Source: CBDTTM01 sp965363355 (GTDB lineage Bacteria > Bacillota > Negativicutes > Selenomonadales > Selenomonadaceae). From it: a stretch of DNA of 22,611 nt. The notes beneath the pieces are model-generated. The model had not been told where the DNA came from and did not search any database. It saw nothing but the letters and a program-made list of their open reading frames with translations. Position 1 is the stretch's first letter. Each line of letters starts with the position of its first letter. The stretch lies in assembly GCA_965363355.1 (NCBI GenBank), contig CBDTTM010000020.1, positions 1 to 22,611 of the forward strand, written 5' to 3'. Both the position numbers and the translations under genes were made by a program. Positions 7,450 through 15,819 of the stretch are shown here, piece after piece.

Positions 7450-8349
7450 ATGAAATGTAAATATATTTGTCCTATTTTGACTTCACTGAATGAAGACGGA
7501 ACTGTAAACTATAACGATATGCATGCCCTATATGATCAGATTCTTGGCGCAGGGGTCGATGGAATATTGGTTGGCGGCAGTTCCGGTGAATTTTATGCCT
7601 TTAATTATCAGGAAATCCATGAAATGATCGTGGATGCGATAAAGCACATTAAAAACAAAGGCTTTGTCTTGGCGGGGACAGGCCGAATGAATAAGGCAGA
7701 GACAATCGCGTTATCAAATAGTGCACTCGAAGCTGGTGCGGATGCGGTAATCATTGTTGGTCCATATTATAGCGCTTGCAGCCAGGAAGATGTCTTTAAA
7801 TATTATGATGATGTCATCGGCAAGATACGCGGGGATGTCTTCTTATATAACTATGCAGATCGCACGGGCTATGATGTGTCAGTGGATACGATTTTACGCC
7901 TTTTGGCAAAACACGAAAATTTTGTTGGCGTAAAGGATACCCATCCAGTCCTTAGACATACGCAAAAATACATTCAGGAAATAAAAGGTGAATATCCTGA
8001 TTTTCAAGTGTTTACTGGCTATGATAATAATTGCATTGCATCGGTTATTTCTGGAGGCAATGGCTGCATCGGGGCGTTATCAAATGTTTATCCGAAGCTT
8101 TGCCATCAAATCATTGAGGCTTTGCATAAAGAACAGTTGTCAAATCTGATAACTTTGCAAAGAGAAATCGATAAGTGCATGAAATTCTATGAGGTGTATA
8201 CACCATTCAACCCACTTATGAAATGGGCTATGGTCGAAATGAATAAACCGATGCGAGAAACTTGCAAAGAACCGCTGACTCCATTGACAGCAGAAGTAAA
8301 AAAATCTTTATCTGGTATTGCAGATGAATTATGGCGCGAAAATAAATAA
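7450..8349 (+). CDS. DapA-family 2-keto-3-deoxy sugar-acid aldolase
   Basis: The 299-residue class I aldolase of the dihydrodipicolinate synthase/N-acetylneuraminate lyase family has GGSSGE (42-47, substrate carboxylate loop), YNYADRTGY with the catalytic tyrosine Y133, and the Schiff-base lysine K162 in FVGVKDTH. I chose ATG 7450 because AAGAAGGGA lies 7 bases upstream and gives the family length; ATG 7429 would add seven residues and lacks a ribosome site. A housekeeping dihydrodipicolinate synthase is unlikely, because the gene closes a sugar-acid operon. The expected reaction is cleavage of 2-keto-3-deoxy-L-fuconate to pyruvate and L-lactaldehyde, or of the arabinonate product to pyruvate and glycolaldehyde, as proposed for the DapA homologue in the Campylobacter fucose locus. 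Confidence 0.87.
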   Translation: MKCKYICPILTSLNEDGTVNYNDMHALYDQILGAGVDGILVGGSSGEFYAFNYQEIHEMIVDAIKHIKNKGFVLAGTGRMNKAETIALSNSALEAGADAVIIVGPYYSACSQEDVFKYYDDVIGKIRGDVFLYNYADRTGYDVSVDTILRLLAKHENFVGVKDTHPVLRHTQKYIQEIKGEYPDFQVFTGYDNNCIASVISGGNGCIGALSNVYPKLCHQIIEALHKEQLSNLITLQREIDKCMKFYEVYTPFNPLMKWAMVEMNKPMRETCKEPLTPLTAEVKKSLSGIADELWRENK

Positions 8350-8361
8350 AAAATAGAAACG

Positions 8362-8399
8362 AAAAAGACAAAGCAGCCGTTGCATGCTTTGTCTTTTTT
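8362..8399 (+). terminator. Rho-independent terminator ending the fucose operon
   Basis: The arm AAAAAGACAAAGCA (8362-8375), a 9-base loop, and TGCTTTGTCTTTTT with one more T (8385-8399) make a perfect 14-bp stem ending in a T run, 12 bases after the aldolase stop. It could work on both strands. Confidence 0.9.
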
Positions 8400-8426
8400 G
8401 TGCGTGAAAATTTGGGCTTGCTTGCA

Positions 8427-8455
8427 TTGAACTGTGTTGTGCAAGGCAATATATT
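8427..8455 (+). promoter_or_regulatory. Promoter for the APC permease (TTGAAC-N17-TATATT)
   Basis: TTGAAC (8427-8432) and TATATT (8450-8455) have ideal 17-base spacing, downstream of the operon terminator. Transcription from near 8462 would leave a leader of about 105 bases, in which I saw no clear riboswitch or operator. Confidence 0.6.
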
Positions 8456-8566
8456 GGCTTTGTACATCCCGTATGCACATTTTGCCCTTAAAAGATGGAA
8501 ATGTTTGTCTCCAGATGATATGATGGAAGAAGAAGTTCTATAAAACACTGAGGAGGCAGGAAATTA

Positions 8567-10000
8567 ATGAAAAACAGTCAGGAAATCAGTTGGCGAGCAC
8601 TGGCTTTGATGGCATTTGTAACCGTTTGGGGTTTTGGCAATATCGTAAATGGATTTGCTAACCAAGGGTTAAAAGTCATATTCACATGGATCGTGATGTT
8701 TGCCTTGTACTTTGTCCCGTATGCGCTTATGGTTGGAGAAATGGGATCTACGTTCAATACGCAGGGGGGCGGAGTGAGTTCCTGGATTCGTTCGACTTGT
8801 GGAGCCAAATTAGCCTTTTGGGCAGGCTGGACATATTGGATTGTCCACGTTCCTTATTTGGCGCAGAAGCCACAGCAAATACTCATTGCCTTAGGCTGGG
8901 CAGCAAGCCCGACCGGCAGTATGGTGAAATCGTTGACGCCGATGGTACTGCAGTCGGCTTGTCTATTGGTATTTTTCTTGTTTTTATGGGTTGCTTCACG
9001 TGGCGTCAATTCCTTAAAAAAGATTGGGGCGGTGGCGGGCTCGTCTATGTTTGTCATGTCGATGCTCTATATTTTGCTCGCATTGGCAGCTCCATCCATT
9101 ACGGATGCGAAAACTTATGCTATCGACCTTAGTTTTGCGGCCTTTGTGCCAGATTTTAATTTTGATTACATAACAACGTTGGCGATTCTCGTTTTTGCGG
9201 TCGGAGGTTGTGAAAAATTGTCGCCATATGTCAATTCGATGAAAAATCCATCCAGGGATTTTCCTCGCGGCATGCTTGTGCTAGCGATTATGGTCGCAAT
9301 TACAGCTTTGCTTGGGTCGTTCGCAATGGGATTGATGTTCGATCCGAACCACATTCCTCGTGACCTTATGATGAATGGCGCCTATTATTGTTTTCAAAAA
9401 TTAGGCGAGTACTACGGTGTGGGTAATCTATTTCTCATCATATATGCTATCGCGAATGCGTTATCTTACATGTCAGCATTGGCTTTTTCAATTGATGCAC
9501 CGATAAAAGTTCTTTTGGCAGATGTAGATAATCGTTTTATTCCAGCAGCTTTGACTAAAGTGAATAAAAATGGAACGCCGGTTAATGGTTATAAATTGAC
9601 GGCTGTCCTCGTAACGGCTCTGATTATGATTCCGGCCTTTGGTATAGGTGATATGACGTCGCTTTTCAATTGGTTGATGCGACTCAATGCCGTGGTGATG
9701 CCGCTTCGTTATTTATGGGTATTTGTTGCTTATATGGCTTTAAAAAGAGCAGTCAAAGGCAGGTTTTCTTCAAAGTATCATTTTATGAAATCAAGGAACG
9801 GGGGCTTTTTAGTCGGACTATGGTGCTTTGCGTTTACGTCTTTTGCTTGTATCATGGGGATGTTTCCGCATGACACGGAGCCTTTTTCAAGTGAATGGAT
9901 ATTCCAACTATCTTTAAATATCATCACACCACTGGTGTTTTTGGGGTTGGGCTTGATTTTGCCGATACTGGCTCAAAAATCAAAGACAGCAAAAAATTAA
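8567..10000 (+). CDS. APC-superfamily amino acid permease
   Basis: The 477-residue integral membrane protein has about 12 hydrophobic helices. The first helix GFGNIVNGFANQG carries the unwound glycine-rich segment of APC transporters, followed by PYALMVGEMGSTFNTQGGGVSSWI, the conserved E...GG block seen in glutamate/GABA antiporter-like members. Helix 6 (FAVGGCEKLSPYVNSMKNPSRDFPRG) holds the family's G-G-E-x-x motif. AGGAGG lies 10 bases before ATG 8567. It has its own promoter and terminator, so it is probably a separate unit and not part of the fucose pathway, although its position might reflect co-selection. Substrate cannot be read from the sequence; an amino acid, polyamine or exchange partner is likely. 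Confidence 0.82.
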   Translation: MKNSQEISWRALALMAFVTVWGFGNIVNGFANQGLKVIFTWIVMFALYFVPYALMVGEMGSTFNTQGGGVSSWIRSTCGAKLAFWAGWTYWIVHVPYLAQKPQQILIALGWAASPTGSMVKSLTPMVLQSACLLVFFLFLWVASRGVNSLKKIGAVAGSSMFVMSMLYILLALAAPSITDAKTYAIDLSFAAFVPDFNFDYITTLAILVFAVGGCEKLSPYVNSMKNPSRDFPRGMLVLAIMVAITALLGSFAMGLMFDPNHIPRDLMMNGAYYCFQKLGEYYGVGNLFLIIYAIANALSYMSALAFSIDAPIKVLLADVDNRFIPAALTKVNKNGTPVNGYKLTAVLVTALIMIPAFGIGDMTSLFNWLMRLNAVVMPLRYLWVFVAYMALKRAVKGRFSSKYHFMKSRNGGFLVGLWCFAFTSFACIMGMFPHDTEPFSSEWIFQLSLNIITPLVFLGLGLILPILAQKSKTAKN

Positions 10001-10049
10001 TAGATATTTTATATGAATAATAAATGTTAAATAGAACTTGATTATGAAT

Positions 10050-10092
10050 GCAGCAGTGACATCGATAAATCGATATTGATGCTGCACTTTTT
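10050..10092 (+). terminator. Intrinsic terminator after the APC permease
   Basis: GCAGCA...ATCGAT, AA, ATCGAT...TGCTGC form an imperfect 17-bp stem (two mismatches and two G-T pairs) at 10050-10085, followed by A, C and seven T. It lies 50 bases after the permease stop. Confidence 0.82.
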
Positions 10093-10294
10093 TTGCAAAA
10101 AAATAATGCGGCTGAATTTCTTGGGAAATAGGAAAAAACAGAGAGGAATTTGTTTAGTAATGTTCGTTTTTTGCCAAGTTTGATGCCGTGCTAAGCGTAT
10201 AGAAAGCACGATAGATACTGCGTCACCGAATATATTGCTATTATTCACTAGATGACGATATTTTCTGAAAAAAACTATTTTTACAAAAATACAG
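10093..10294. other. Gene-free spacer before the galactoside operon
   Basis: Together with the terminator and leader this is a 526-base stretch without a gene (10001-10526). Bases 10093-10294 are AT-rich, with no ORF having both a ribosome site and plausible length, no strong promoter and no evident repeat on either strand. The functional elements in the larger gap are the terminator at 10050-10092 and the promoter and operators at 10295-10458. Confidence 0.6.
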
Positions 10295-10323
10295 TTGATT
10301 TTGTTGGGTAATGGGAGTAGAAT
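10295..10323 (+). promoter_or_regulatory. Promoter of the galactoside operon (TTGATT-N17-TAGAAT)
   Basis: TTGATT (10295-10300) and TAGAAT (10318-10323) are 17 bases apart. The predicted transcription start, about 10330, is immediately upstream of the first LacI-type operator and about 197 bases before the first start codon. Confidence 0.65.
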
Positions 10324-10332
10324 GAAAACATC

Positions 10333-10350
10333 AAAGAAAACGTTTGCTTT
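10333..10350 (+). promoter_or_regulatory. LacI-family/cre-like operator 1
   Basis: AAAGAAAACGTTTGCTTT is a dyad with a central CG, the hallmark of LacI/GalR-family operators. It fits the CcpA cre consensus WTGNAANCGNWNNCW with one mismatch. It overlaps the predicted start of transcription, a position suited to repression. Confidence 0.65.
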
Positions 10351-10440
10351 ATGAAGGCAAGAGTTATAGTAAAGAAATACTGGTTATAAAAACAAATTGC
10401 TCATAAATTGTTTTTTATATAACGGATATTTCTCCAATAA

Positions 10441-10458
10441 AAAGAAAACGTTTACTTA
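10441..10458 (+). promoter_or_regulatory. LacI-family/cre-like operator 2
   Basis: AAAGAAAACGTTTACTTA differs from operator 1 at two positions and lies 108 bases downstream of it in the same orientation. Paired sites at this distance allow repression by DNA looping, or transcriptional roadblock. Whether the protein is CcpA or a dedicated galactoside repressor cannot be told. Confidence 0.62.
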
Positions 10459-10526
10459 AATATGAGTCAAGCTATGCTGGAAAATTTGTGGGAATTGGCT
10501 GACCAAAAAATGATGGGGTGATTTTT

Positions 10527-11129
10527 ATGAATGAAAAAACAGTAATAACAATCAGTAGACAGTATGGATGCGGTGGTCGCGAGTTGGCCACGAAATTGGC
10601 AAAAAGATTAAATGTAAAATTGTATGACCGCCAGATTATTCACATTGCTGCCGCCAAGTTAGGCATCAATGATTTGAGCGAAAGTGATTTGATTGAGCTG
10701 GAAAATCAGGTAACACCACTGTCCTTTAGTTTTATGCCGTTTCATTCATTTGGCACACATATGGGAGAATCAAGCCGTGGTTTGTTTCTGGCAGAAACTA
10801 GTGCAGTCAGAAAGTTGGCTCAAGATGGATCTTGTGTCATATTAGGTCGGTGTGCAGATTATGTATTAGAAAAAGATCCGAACTCCTTTTCGATTTTTGT
10901 TTGTGCCGATGATGCTTACCGGGAAAAACGCGGACAAGATGCGTATGATGGCAAGTCCTTAAAAGAATTGGATGCTGAAAATGAAAAACGTGCTGGGTAT
11001 TATAATTATTATACAGGCAGAAAATGGGGCGAGGGCGCTAATTACGATTTAGTAGTCAATACGAGCAACACTTCTCTTGATAAAATCGTGGATGGAATCA
11101 TTGCTTACATCGATGCAATCGGTAAATAA
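10527..11129 (+). CDS. Cytidylate-kinase-like family protein
   Basis: The 200-residue protein belongs to the cytidylate kinase-like group (Pfam Cytidylate_kin2). It opens VITISRQYGCGGRELATKLAKRL, a variant P-loop with SRQYGCGGRE in place of GxxGxGKS, followed by LYDRQIIHIAA. Later come VILGRCADYVL (residues about 105-117) and an arginine-containing lid-like segment around DAYREKRGQD. Length and motif order agree with the family. I chose ATG 10527 because GGGGTG lies 6 bases before it; GTG 10518 overlaps that ribosome site. It leads the galactoside operon, with the symporter 51 bases on. True Cmk activity is doubtful, as this group lacks the classic Walker A lysine arrangement, and its role with sugar genes is not known to me. 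Confidence 0.85.
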   Translation: MNEKTVITISRQYGCGGRELATKLAKRLNVKLYDRQIIHIAAAKLGINDLSESDLIELENQVTPLSFSFMPFHSFGTHMGESSRGLFLAETSAVRKLAQDGSCVILGRCADYVLEKDPNSFSIFVCADDAYREKRGQDAYDGKSLKELDAENEKRAGYYNYYTGRKWGEGANYDLVVNTSNTSLDKIVDGIIAYIDAIGK

Positions 11130-11180
11130 CATTAATTTGTAAAAAAATGGTCATTTATAGGAACCTTAGGAGGAATTCAA

Positions 11181-12608
11181 ATGTCAAATCCAAACGGAAA
11201 CAGTAAATTTTGGACGCGTGTAGCTTATGCAAGTGGTACCTTTGGGCATGATTTCTTTTACGCTATGATCGGTACATATTTTATGATTTTTGTAACCAGT
11301 AACTTATTTAATACGAATGATTCCAGTTATAATGCATATATGATCGGTATCGTGACAACGATTATTCTCGTTTTGCGTATCGGGGAACTTTTTATCGATC
11401 CATTTATCGGCAACACGATTGATAAAACAAAGACCAGATGGGGGAAATTCAAACCTTGGGTTGTAATTGGAGCCTTTGTTGCAGCTATTACGCTGACTAT
11501 CCTGTTTACGGATATCGGTGGATTGGCAGTATCGAGCCCGTTGGTTTATCTGGTGTTGTTTGCTGTGTTGTATTTAATCATGGATGTGTTTTATTCGGCA
11601 AAAGATGTGGCCATTTGGTCAATGATTCCAGCCCTTTCTTTTGATTCAAGAGAACGTGAAATCACTGCAACTTTTGCGAGAATCGGGTCGGTATTTGGTG
11701 CACAACTCGTGACGATTTTAGTAATACCGGTTGTCCTGCATTTTTCGTTGAATCAAAATGGTGGTGCTGGTGATGCTACTGGCTGGTTTGCCTTTGCAGT
11801 AATTGGCGGTGGTATTGCCACATTGGGCGCGATTATTCTTGGCCTTGGCACAAAAGAAGGCAATTCAACGCTTCGTGAAAATAAGACAGAAACCTCGTTT
11901 AAAGATGTATTTTCTATTTTGATTAAAAATGATCAGCTTTTATGGATTGCTTGTGCGTATCTTGTTTTTGGCTTAGGTCAAAATATTGTAAATAATTTTA
12001 ATTTGTATTATTTTATCTATGTTTTGGGAGATTCCACACAATTTTCTTTCTTAGGGGTAATCAATGTGGTTATCGGTTTGTTGTCGGTAGCATTGTTCCC
12101 GGTCTTGACCCAGAAATTCAGCAGACGTAAATTGTTTATTTACTCTATTATTGTGATGTTGATTTCATTGGTTTTATACGCATTCGCCGGACAGAATGTC
12201 GGAATGACTTTATTTGCCGCAGGTTTGTTCGCATTGCCGCAGCCTTTGATTTTCTTGGTGGTATTGATGACGATTACCGATACGGTTGAATATGGTCAGT
12301 TAAAATTAGGCCATCGTGATGAAGCTCTTGTTTTATGCGTCAGACCATTGATCGATAAATTATCTGGAGCTATTACAAGCGGCATCATTGGTTTGACAGC
12401 AATTTGGGTCGGCATGACTGGTAAAGCTACAGCAGCGAGCATTACGCCGTCAAACTTGTTCAATTTCCAAATCGTAATGTTTGCTATCCCGTTTGTGTTG
12501 ATTGCGGTTGCAACTTTCATTTATAAAAAGAAGGTTACATTGAATGAAGAAGAACATGCAAAAATCGTAAAAGATCTTGAACAAAACTGGGAAAGCATCA
12601 ACAGATAA
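11181..12608 (+). CDS. GPH-family galactoside:cation symporter (LacS/MelB-like, no EIIA domain)
   Basis: The 475-residue, 12-helix permease belongs to the glycoside-pentoside-hexuronide:cation family. Hallmarks are FIDPFIGNTIDKTKTRWGKFKPWV in the helix 2-3 region and DTVEYGQLKLGHRDEALV near helices 10-11. K375, H378 and E381 reproduce the K-x-x-H-x-x-E arrangement of LacS of Streptococcus thermophilus (K373, H376, E379), involved in galactoside transport. Unlike LacS (about 634 residues) it ends after the last helix, so it has no phosphotransferase-type EIIA regulatory domain. AGGAGG precedes ATG 11181. With beta- and alpha-galactosidase genes next in line, lactose, melibiose, raffinose or galacto-oligosaccharides are the probable cargo. 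Galactose-for-galactoside exchange is possible but not shown. Confidence 0.88.
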   Translation: MSNPNGNSKFWTRVAYASGTFGHDFFYAMIGTYFMIFVTSNLFNTNDSSYNAYMIGIVTTIILVLRIGELFIDPFIGNTIDKTKTRWGKFKPWVVIGAFVAAITLTILFTDIGGLAVSSPLVYLVLFAVLYLIMDVFYSAKDVAIWSMIPALSFDSREREITATFARIGSVFGAQLVTILVIPVVLHFSLNQNGGAGDATGWFAFAVIGGGIATLGAIILGLGTKEGNSTLRENKTETSFKDVFSILIKNDQLLWIACAYLVFGLGQNIVNNFNLYYFIYVLGDSTQFSFLGVINVVIGLLSVALFPVLTQKFSRRKLFIYSIIVMLISLVLYAFAGQNVGMTLFAAGLFALPQPLIFLVVLMTITDTVEYGQLKLGHRDEALVLCVRPLIDKLSGAITSGIIGLTAIWVGMTGKATAASITPSNLFNFQIVMFAIPFVLIAVATFIYKKKVTLNEEEHAKIVKDLEQNWESINR

Positions 12609-12666
12609 AAATCTAGCATAAAAATTTTAGCGTCGTATTTGTATATAAAGATGAGAGGTGTATTTG

Positions 12667-15600
12667 ATGGAAAACAAATCTTTTGATATAGGTAAGTTGG
12701 CAGATCCGGAGTACTTTGCCGATAATCGCTTAAAAGCACATAGTGACCATGCTTATTTTGCGGATATGAGGGAATTGAGCCTGAAACGGTCGTCTTTTAA
12801 GCAGTCTCTCGATGGTTTATGGTATTTTGCTTATGCAAAAAATCTTACACAGCGTATAGCTGGCTTTGAAAAAGTTGATGTTGACTGCCATACTTGGAAT
12901 ACGATCCGTGTTCCAGCCCATATACAAATGGAAGGATACGGGAAGCCTCATTATACAAATACGACCTATCCTTGGGATGGCAGTGAACTCATTCGACCGG
13001 GGGAGGTTCCTCAGGAAAATAATCCAACGGCTTCTTATGTAAAATATTTCGTGAAGCCGGAAGCTTGGAAAGATGTCTATATTTCATTCCAGGGGGTTGA
13101 ATCAGCTTTTGCCCTTTGGCTCAATGGTGAATTTGTCGGGTATAGCGAAGACAGCTTTACCCCGGCGGATTTTGATTTGACGCCATACTTAAAAGATGGA
13201 GAAAATAAGCTGGCGGTAGAGGTCTATCGTTTTTCGAGCGGTAGCTGGCTTGAAGACCAGGATTTTTGGCGCTTCAGCGGAATTTTTCGCGAAGTGAGCC
13301 TCTATACAAAACCGTCTATTCATCTAGATGATATGTTCATTCACACCCAAATAGCACCGTCTTATCAAGATGCATGCCTTACTGTTGAATATACATGGAA
13401 TAGTTCAGCTGAAAAAAGCGTGAATGTACAGCTTTTTGATGAAAACGATTACTGTGTATTTGAAGAAATGCAGGAAAAAATCAAGGGCGAAGAAGGGGCC
13501 TTTTCTCGGGATATAAAAGAGGTAAAGCTTTGGAGTGCTGAAAACCCTCATCTTTATCGCGCCTTGTTCAAGATCTTCGATGCAGCGGGAAATCTGATGG
13601 AAGTCATTGAACAAAATATAGGTTTCCGCGAATTCAAGCTCGATGGGAATATCATGAAGATCAATGGCAAACGCATTGTCTTCAAGGGGACGAATCGTCA
13701 CGAGTTTGACTGCTATCGTGGTCGTGCGATTGACGCTGCTGAGATTGAACAAGATATTATTCTCATGAAGCAAAACAATATCAATGCAGTGCGAACTTCG
13801 CACTATCCTAATAACAGTCGTTTTTATGAACTTTGCGATATATATGGTCTTTATGTCATCGATGAGACAAATCTCGAAACCCATGGTTCTTGGCAAAAAA
13901 ATGGTCAGCCAATAGAAGATGAGAATACTTTGCCAAACGGACATAAAGAATGGCGAGCCGCCGTGTTGGCACGTGGGGAGGCAATGCTTGAGCGCGATAA
14001 GAACCATGCGTCAATTTTGATTTGGTCTTGTGGCAATGAGTCTTATGGCGGGCGCAATATATATGATTTGTCGGAGTATTTCCGTCAAAGAGATCCATCG
14101 CGTCTAGTTCATTATGAAGGCATCCGCTGGGATCGACGTTATAATGCTACCAGTGATATGGAAAGTCAGATGTACCCGAAGGTTGCTGAAATCCGGGAGT
14201 TTTTACGGGAACACCGTGACAAACCATTCATTTGTTGTGAATACACGCATTCTATGGGCAATAGCAATGGTGGTATGCATAAGTATACGGATTTGACCGA
14301 CGAAGAAGAACTTTATCAAGGTGGATTTATTTGGGATTTTGTTGATCAGGCAATTTGGGACCATGATCGCTATGGTAAAGAAACCTTGCGGTATGGCGGT
14401 GATTATGGGGATCGTCCGAGTGATTATAATTTCTGCGGCAATGGCATTGTTTTTGCAGATCGAAAAACAACAAGCAAGCTGCAAGAAGTAAAATACAACT
14501 ATCAAAATTTCGTTTTAAAGCCGACGAGAACACAGCTCGTAGTTGAAAATAAAAGTTTATTTACGAATGCAGAAGAGTATGAACTCTTCTTGGAGTTATA
14601 TCGGGATGGGAACTCAGTATGGAAGAAAAAAATGCCAGCAGTCGATTTGAAACCGGGAATGACAGTTAAGATTCCTTTGGATTTGCCAGACTACGGCATT
14701 GGCGAATATGTGATTACGGCGATGCTTCGTTTGCCGGAAAAAACAAAATGGGCAGCGTGTGAGCATGAAATCGCTTTTGGTCAAGGAGTCTATTGTATAG
14801 GTGAGAATGAGCCCGCACAAGATAAAGTTTTTGATGCTTGGCTGAATGGAGCTAAAACATGGCAAACATCCACGGCCGTAAACGCGAAGACAGCGTTACA
14901 TATCGTTCAAAGCGATATTAATCTAGGGGTTCTTGGAGAAGGTTTTTCAGCTATGTTTTCAAGTGCACAGGGGAATATGGTTTCGTATAAATATAATGGC
15001 GTCGAGCTCATTGAAGAGATGCCACAGCCTAGTTTTTGGCGAGCTCCGATCGACAACGATTATGGGAATCTGCTCCTAAATCAATGCGCACAGTGGAAGT
15101 TGGCCAGCCTTTATAAAAAATGCATCGGCGTGGAAGTTCTCAAAGATGGAGAAAGCAGTGGCCCATTGAAATTCTTTGGGGAAAAGGGCAATGCTGCCTA
15201 CGATGCAGAAATAGTCAGCATTCGTTTTACTTATGAGCTGGCAACTGCCCCGACTGCTTTTTGTAAGGTGACCTATACCGTCCAAACAAATGGTGCAGTC
15301 AAAGTCGCGATGGATTATGAAAAAGTAGAAGGATTATCAGAGGTCCCGGATTTTTCCATGGTTTTGACGCTGCCTTGCGATTATGATCAAATTCGTTATT
15401 ATGGTTATGGTCCAGAGGATAATTATATTGATCGCCGCTCTGGCGCGCGCCTTGGTATATTCCATTCGACGCCGCAAGATGAAATGCAGCCTTACCTGCG
15501 TCCGCAAGATTGTGGTAATCATTGTGGAATTCGTTGGATCGAGGCAACGGATCGTCGTGGTCGTGGACTACGCCTTTGTTCTTCCGTTCCATTTGAGGCA

Positions 15601-15801
15601 TCGGCTTTACCTTATACGGCACATGAACTGGAAAATGCCCGCCATTTTTATGATTTACCGCAGATCCACCATACATATTTAAGGGCGTCGCTTGGCATGT
15701 GTGGTGTAGGCGGCGATGATTCATGGGGTGCACCGGTCTTGGATGAATATAGGATGAAAAATGAAGATAAACATCTTGAGTTTTGGATGAAAGGGATATA
15801 A
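12667..15801 (+). CDS. lacZ: Beta-galactosidase, glycoside hydrolase family 2 (LacZ type)
   Basis: The protein has 1044 residues, the usual length of large LacZ enzymes, and hydrolyses terminal beta-D-galactosyl bonds such as lactose. The domain order is canonical: N-terminal jelly-roll with FQGVESAFALWLNGEFVGYSEDSFTPADFDLT and SWLEDQDFWRFSGIFREV, an immunoglobulin-like domain, then the TIM barrel with GTNRHEFDCYRGRA, RTSHYPNNSRFYELCD, DETNLETHG, the acid/base E458 in SCGNES, the nucleophile E525 in CCEYTHSMGNS and QGGFIWDFVDQ, then the C-terminal domain containing FWRAPIDNDYG and YYGYGPEDNYIDR. There is no signal peptide, so it acts in the cytosol on imported sugar. I chose ATG 12667, as GAGAGGTG lies 6 bases upstream; GTG 12658 is inside that site. 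The alpha-galactosidase begins 18 bases after its stop. Confidence 0.96.
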   Translation: MENKSFDIGKLADPEYFADNRLKAHSDHAYFADMRELSLKRSSFKQSLDGLWYFAYAKNLTQRIAGFEKVDVDCHTWNTIRVPAHIQMEGYGKPHYTNTTYPWDGSELIRPGEVPQENNPTASYVKYFVKPEAWKDVYISFQGVESAFALWLNGEFVGYSEDSFTPADFDLTPYLKDGENKLAVEVYRFSSGSWLEDQDFWRFSGIFREVSLYTKPSIHLDDMFIHTQIAPSYQDACLTVEYTWNSSAEKSVNVQLFDENDYCVFEEMQEKIKGEEGAFSRDIKEVKLWSAENPHLYRALFKIFDAAGNLMEVIEQNIGFREFKLDGNIMKINGKRIVFKGTNRHEFDCYRGRAIDAAEIEQDIILMKQNNINAVRTSHYPNNSRFYELCDIYGLYVIDETNLETHGSWQKNGQPIEDENTLPNGHKEWRAAVLARGEAMLERDKNHASILIWSCGNESYGGRNIYDLSEYFRQRDPSRLVHYEGIRWDRRYNATSDMESQMYPKVAEIREFLREHRDKPFICCEYTHSMGNSNGGMHKYTDLTDEEELYQGGFIWDFVDQAIWDHDRYGKETLRYGGDYGDRPSDYNFCGNGIVFADRKTTSKLQEVKYNYQNFVLKPTRTQLVVENKSLFTNAEEYELFLELYRDGNSVWKKKMPAVDLKPGMTVKIPLDLPDYGIGEYVITAMLRLPEKTKWAACEHEIAFGQGVYCIGENEPAQDKVFDAWLNGAKTWQTSTAVNAKTALHIVQSDINLGVLGEGFSAMFSSAQGNMVSYKYNGVELIEEMPQPSFWRAPIDNDYGNLLLNQCAQWKLASLYKKCIGVEVLKDGESSGPLKFFGEKGNAAYDAEIVSIRFTYELATAPTAFCKVTYTVQTNGAVKVAMDYEKVEGLSEVPDFSMVLTLPCDYDQIRYYGYGPEDNYIDRRSGARLGIFHSTPQDEMQPYLRPQDCGNHCGIRWIEATDRRGRGLRLCSSVPFEASALPYTAHELENARHFYDLPQIHHTYLRASLGMCGVGGDDSWGAPVLDEYRMKNEDKHLEFWMKGI

Positions 15802-15819
15802 GCGAGGTGCGATGAAGCG

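Noticed and set aside
8686..9132. 148-codon alternative plus-strand frame inside the APC permease
   Set aside because: The permease frame is continuous with proper membrane helices; this frame gives a cysteine/arginine-rich sequence with no support.
8567..10000. APC permease as the sixth gene of the fucose operon
   Set aside because: A perfect terminator and a separate promoter lie between it and the aldolase, and the Campylobacter-type locus has no such gene.
13405..14007. 200-codon open frame on the minus strand opposite lacZ
   Set aside because: It lies wholly within the GH2 coding sequence whose catalytic motifs are intact, has no ribosome site and no recognisable domain; it is a codon-bias shadow.
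15299..15733. 144-codon minus-strand frame and overlapping 99-codon plus-strand frame at the 3' end of lacZ
   Set aside because: The residues are histidine/asparagine- or basic-rich low-complexity translations of the lacZ C-terminal domain; no start signals.
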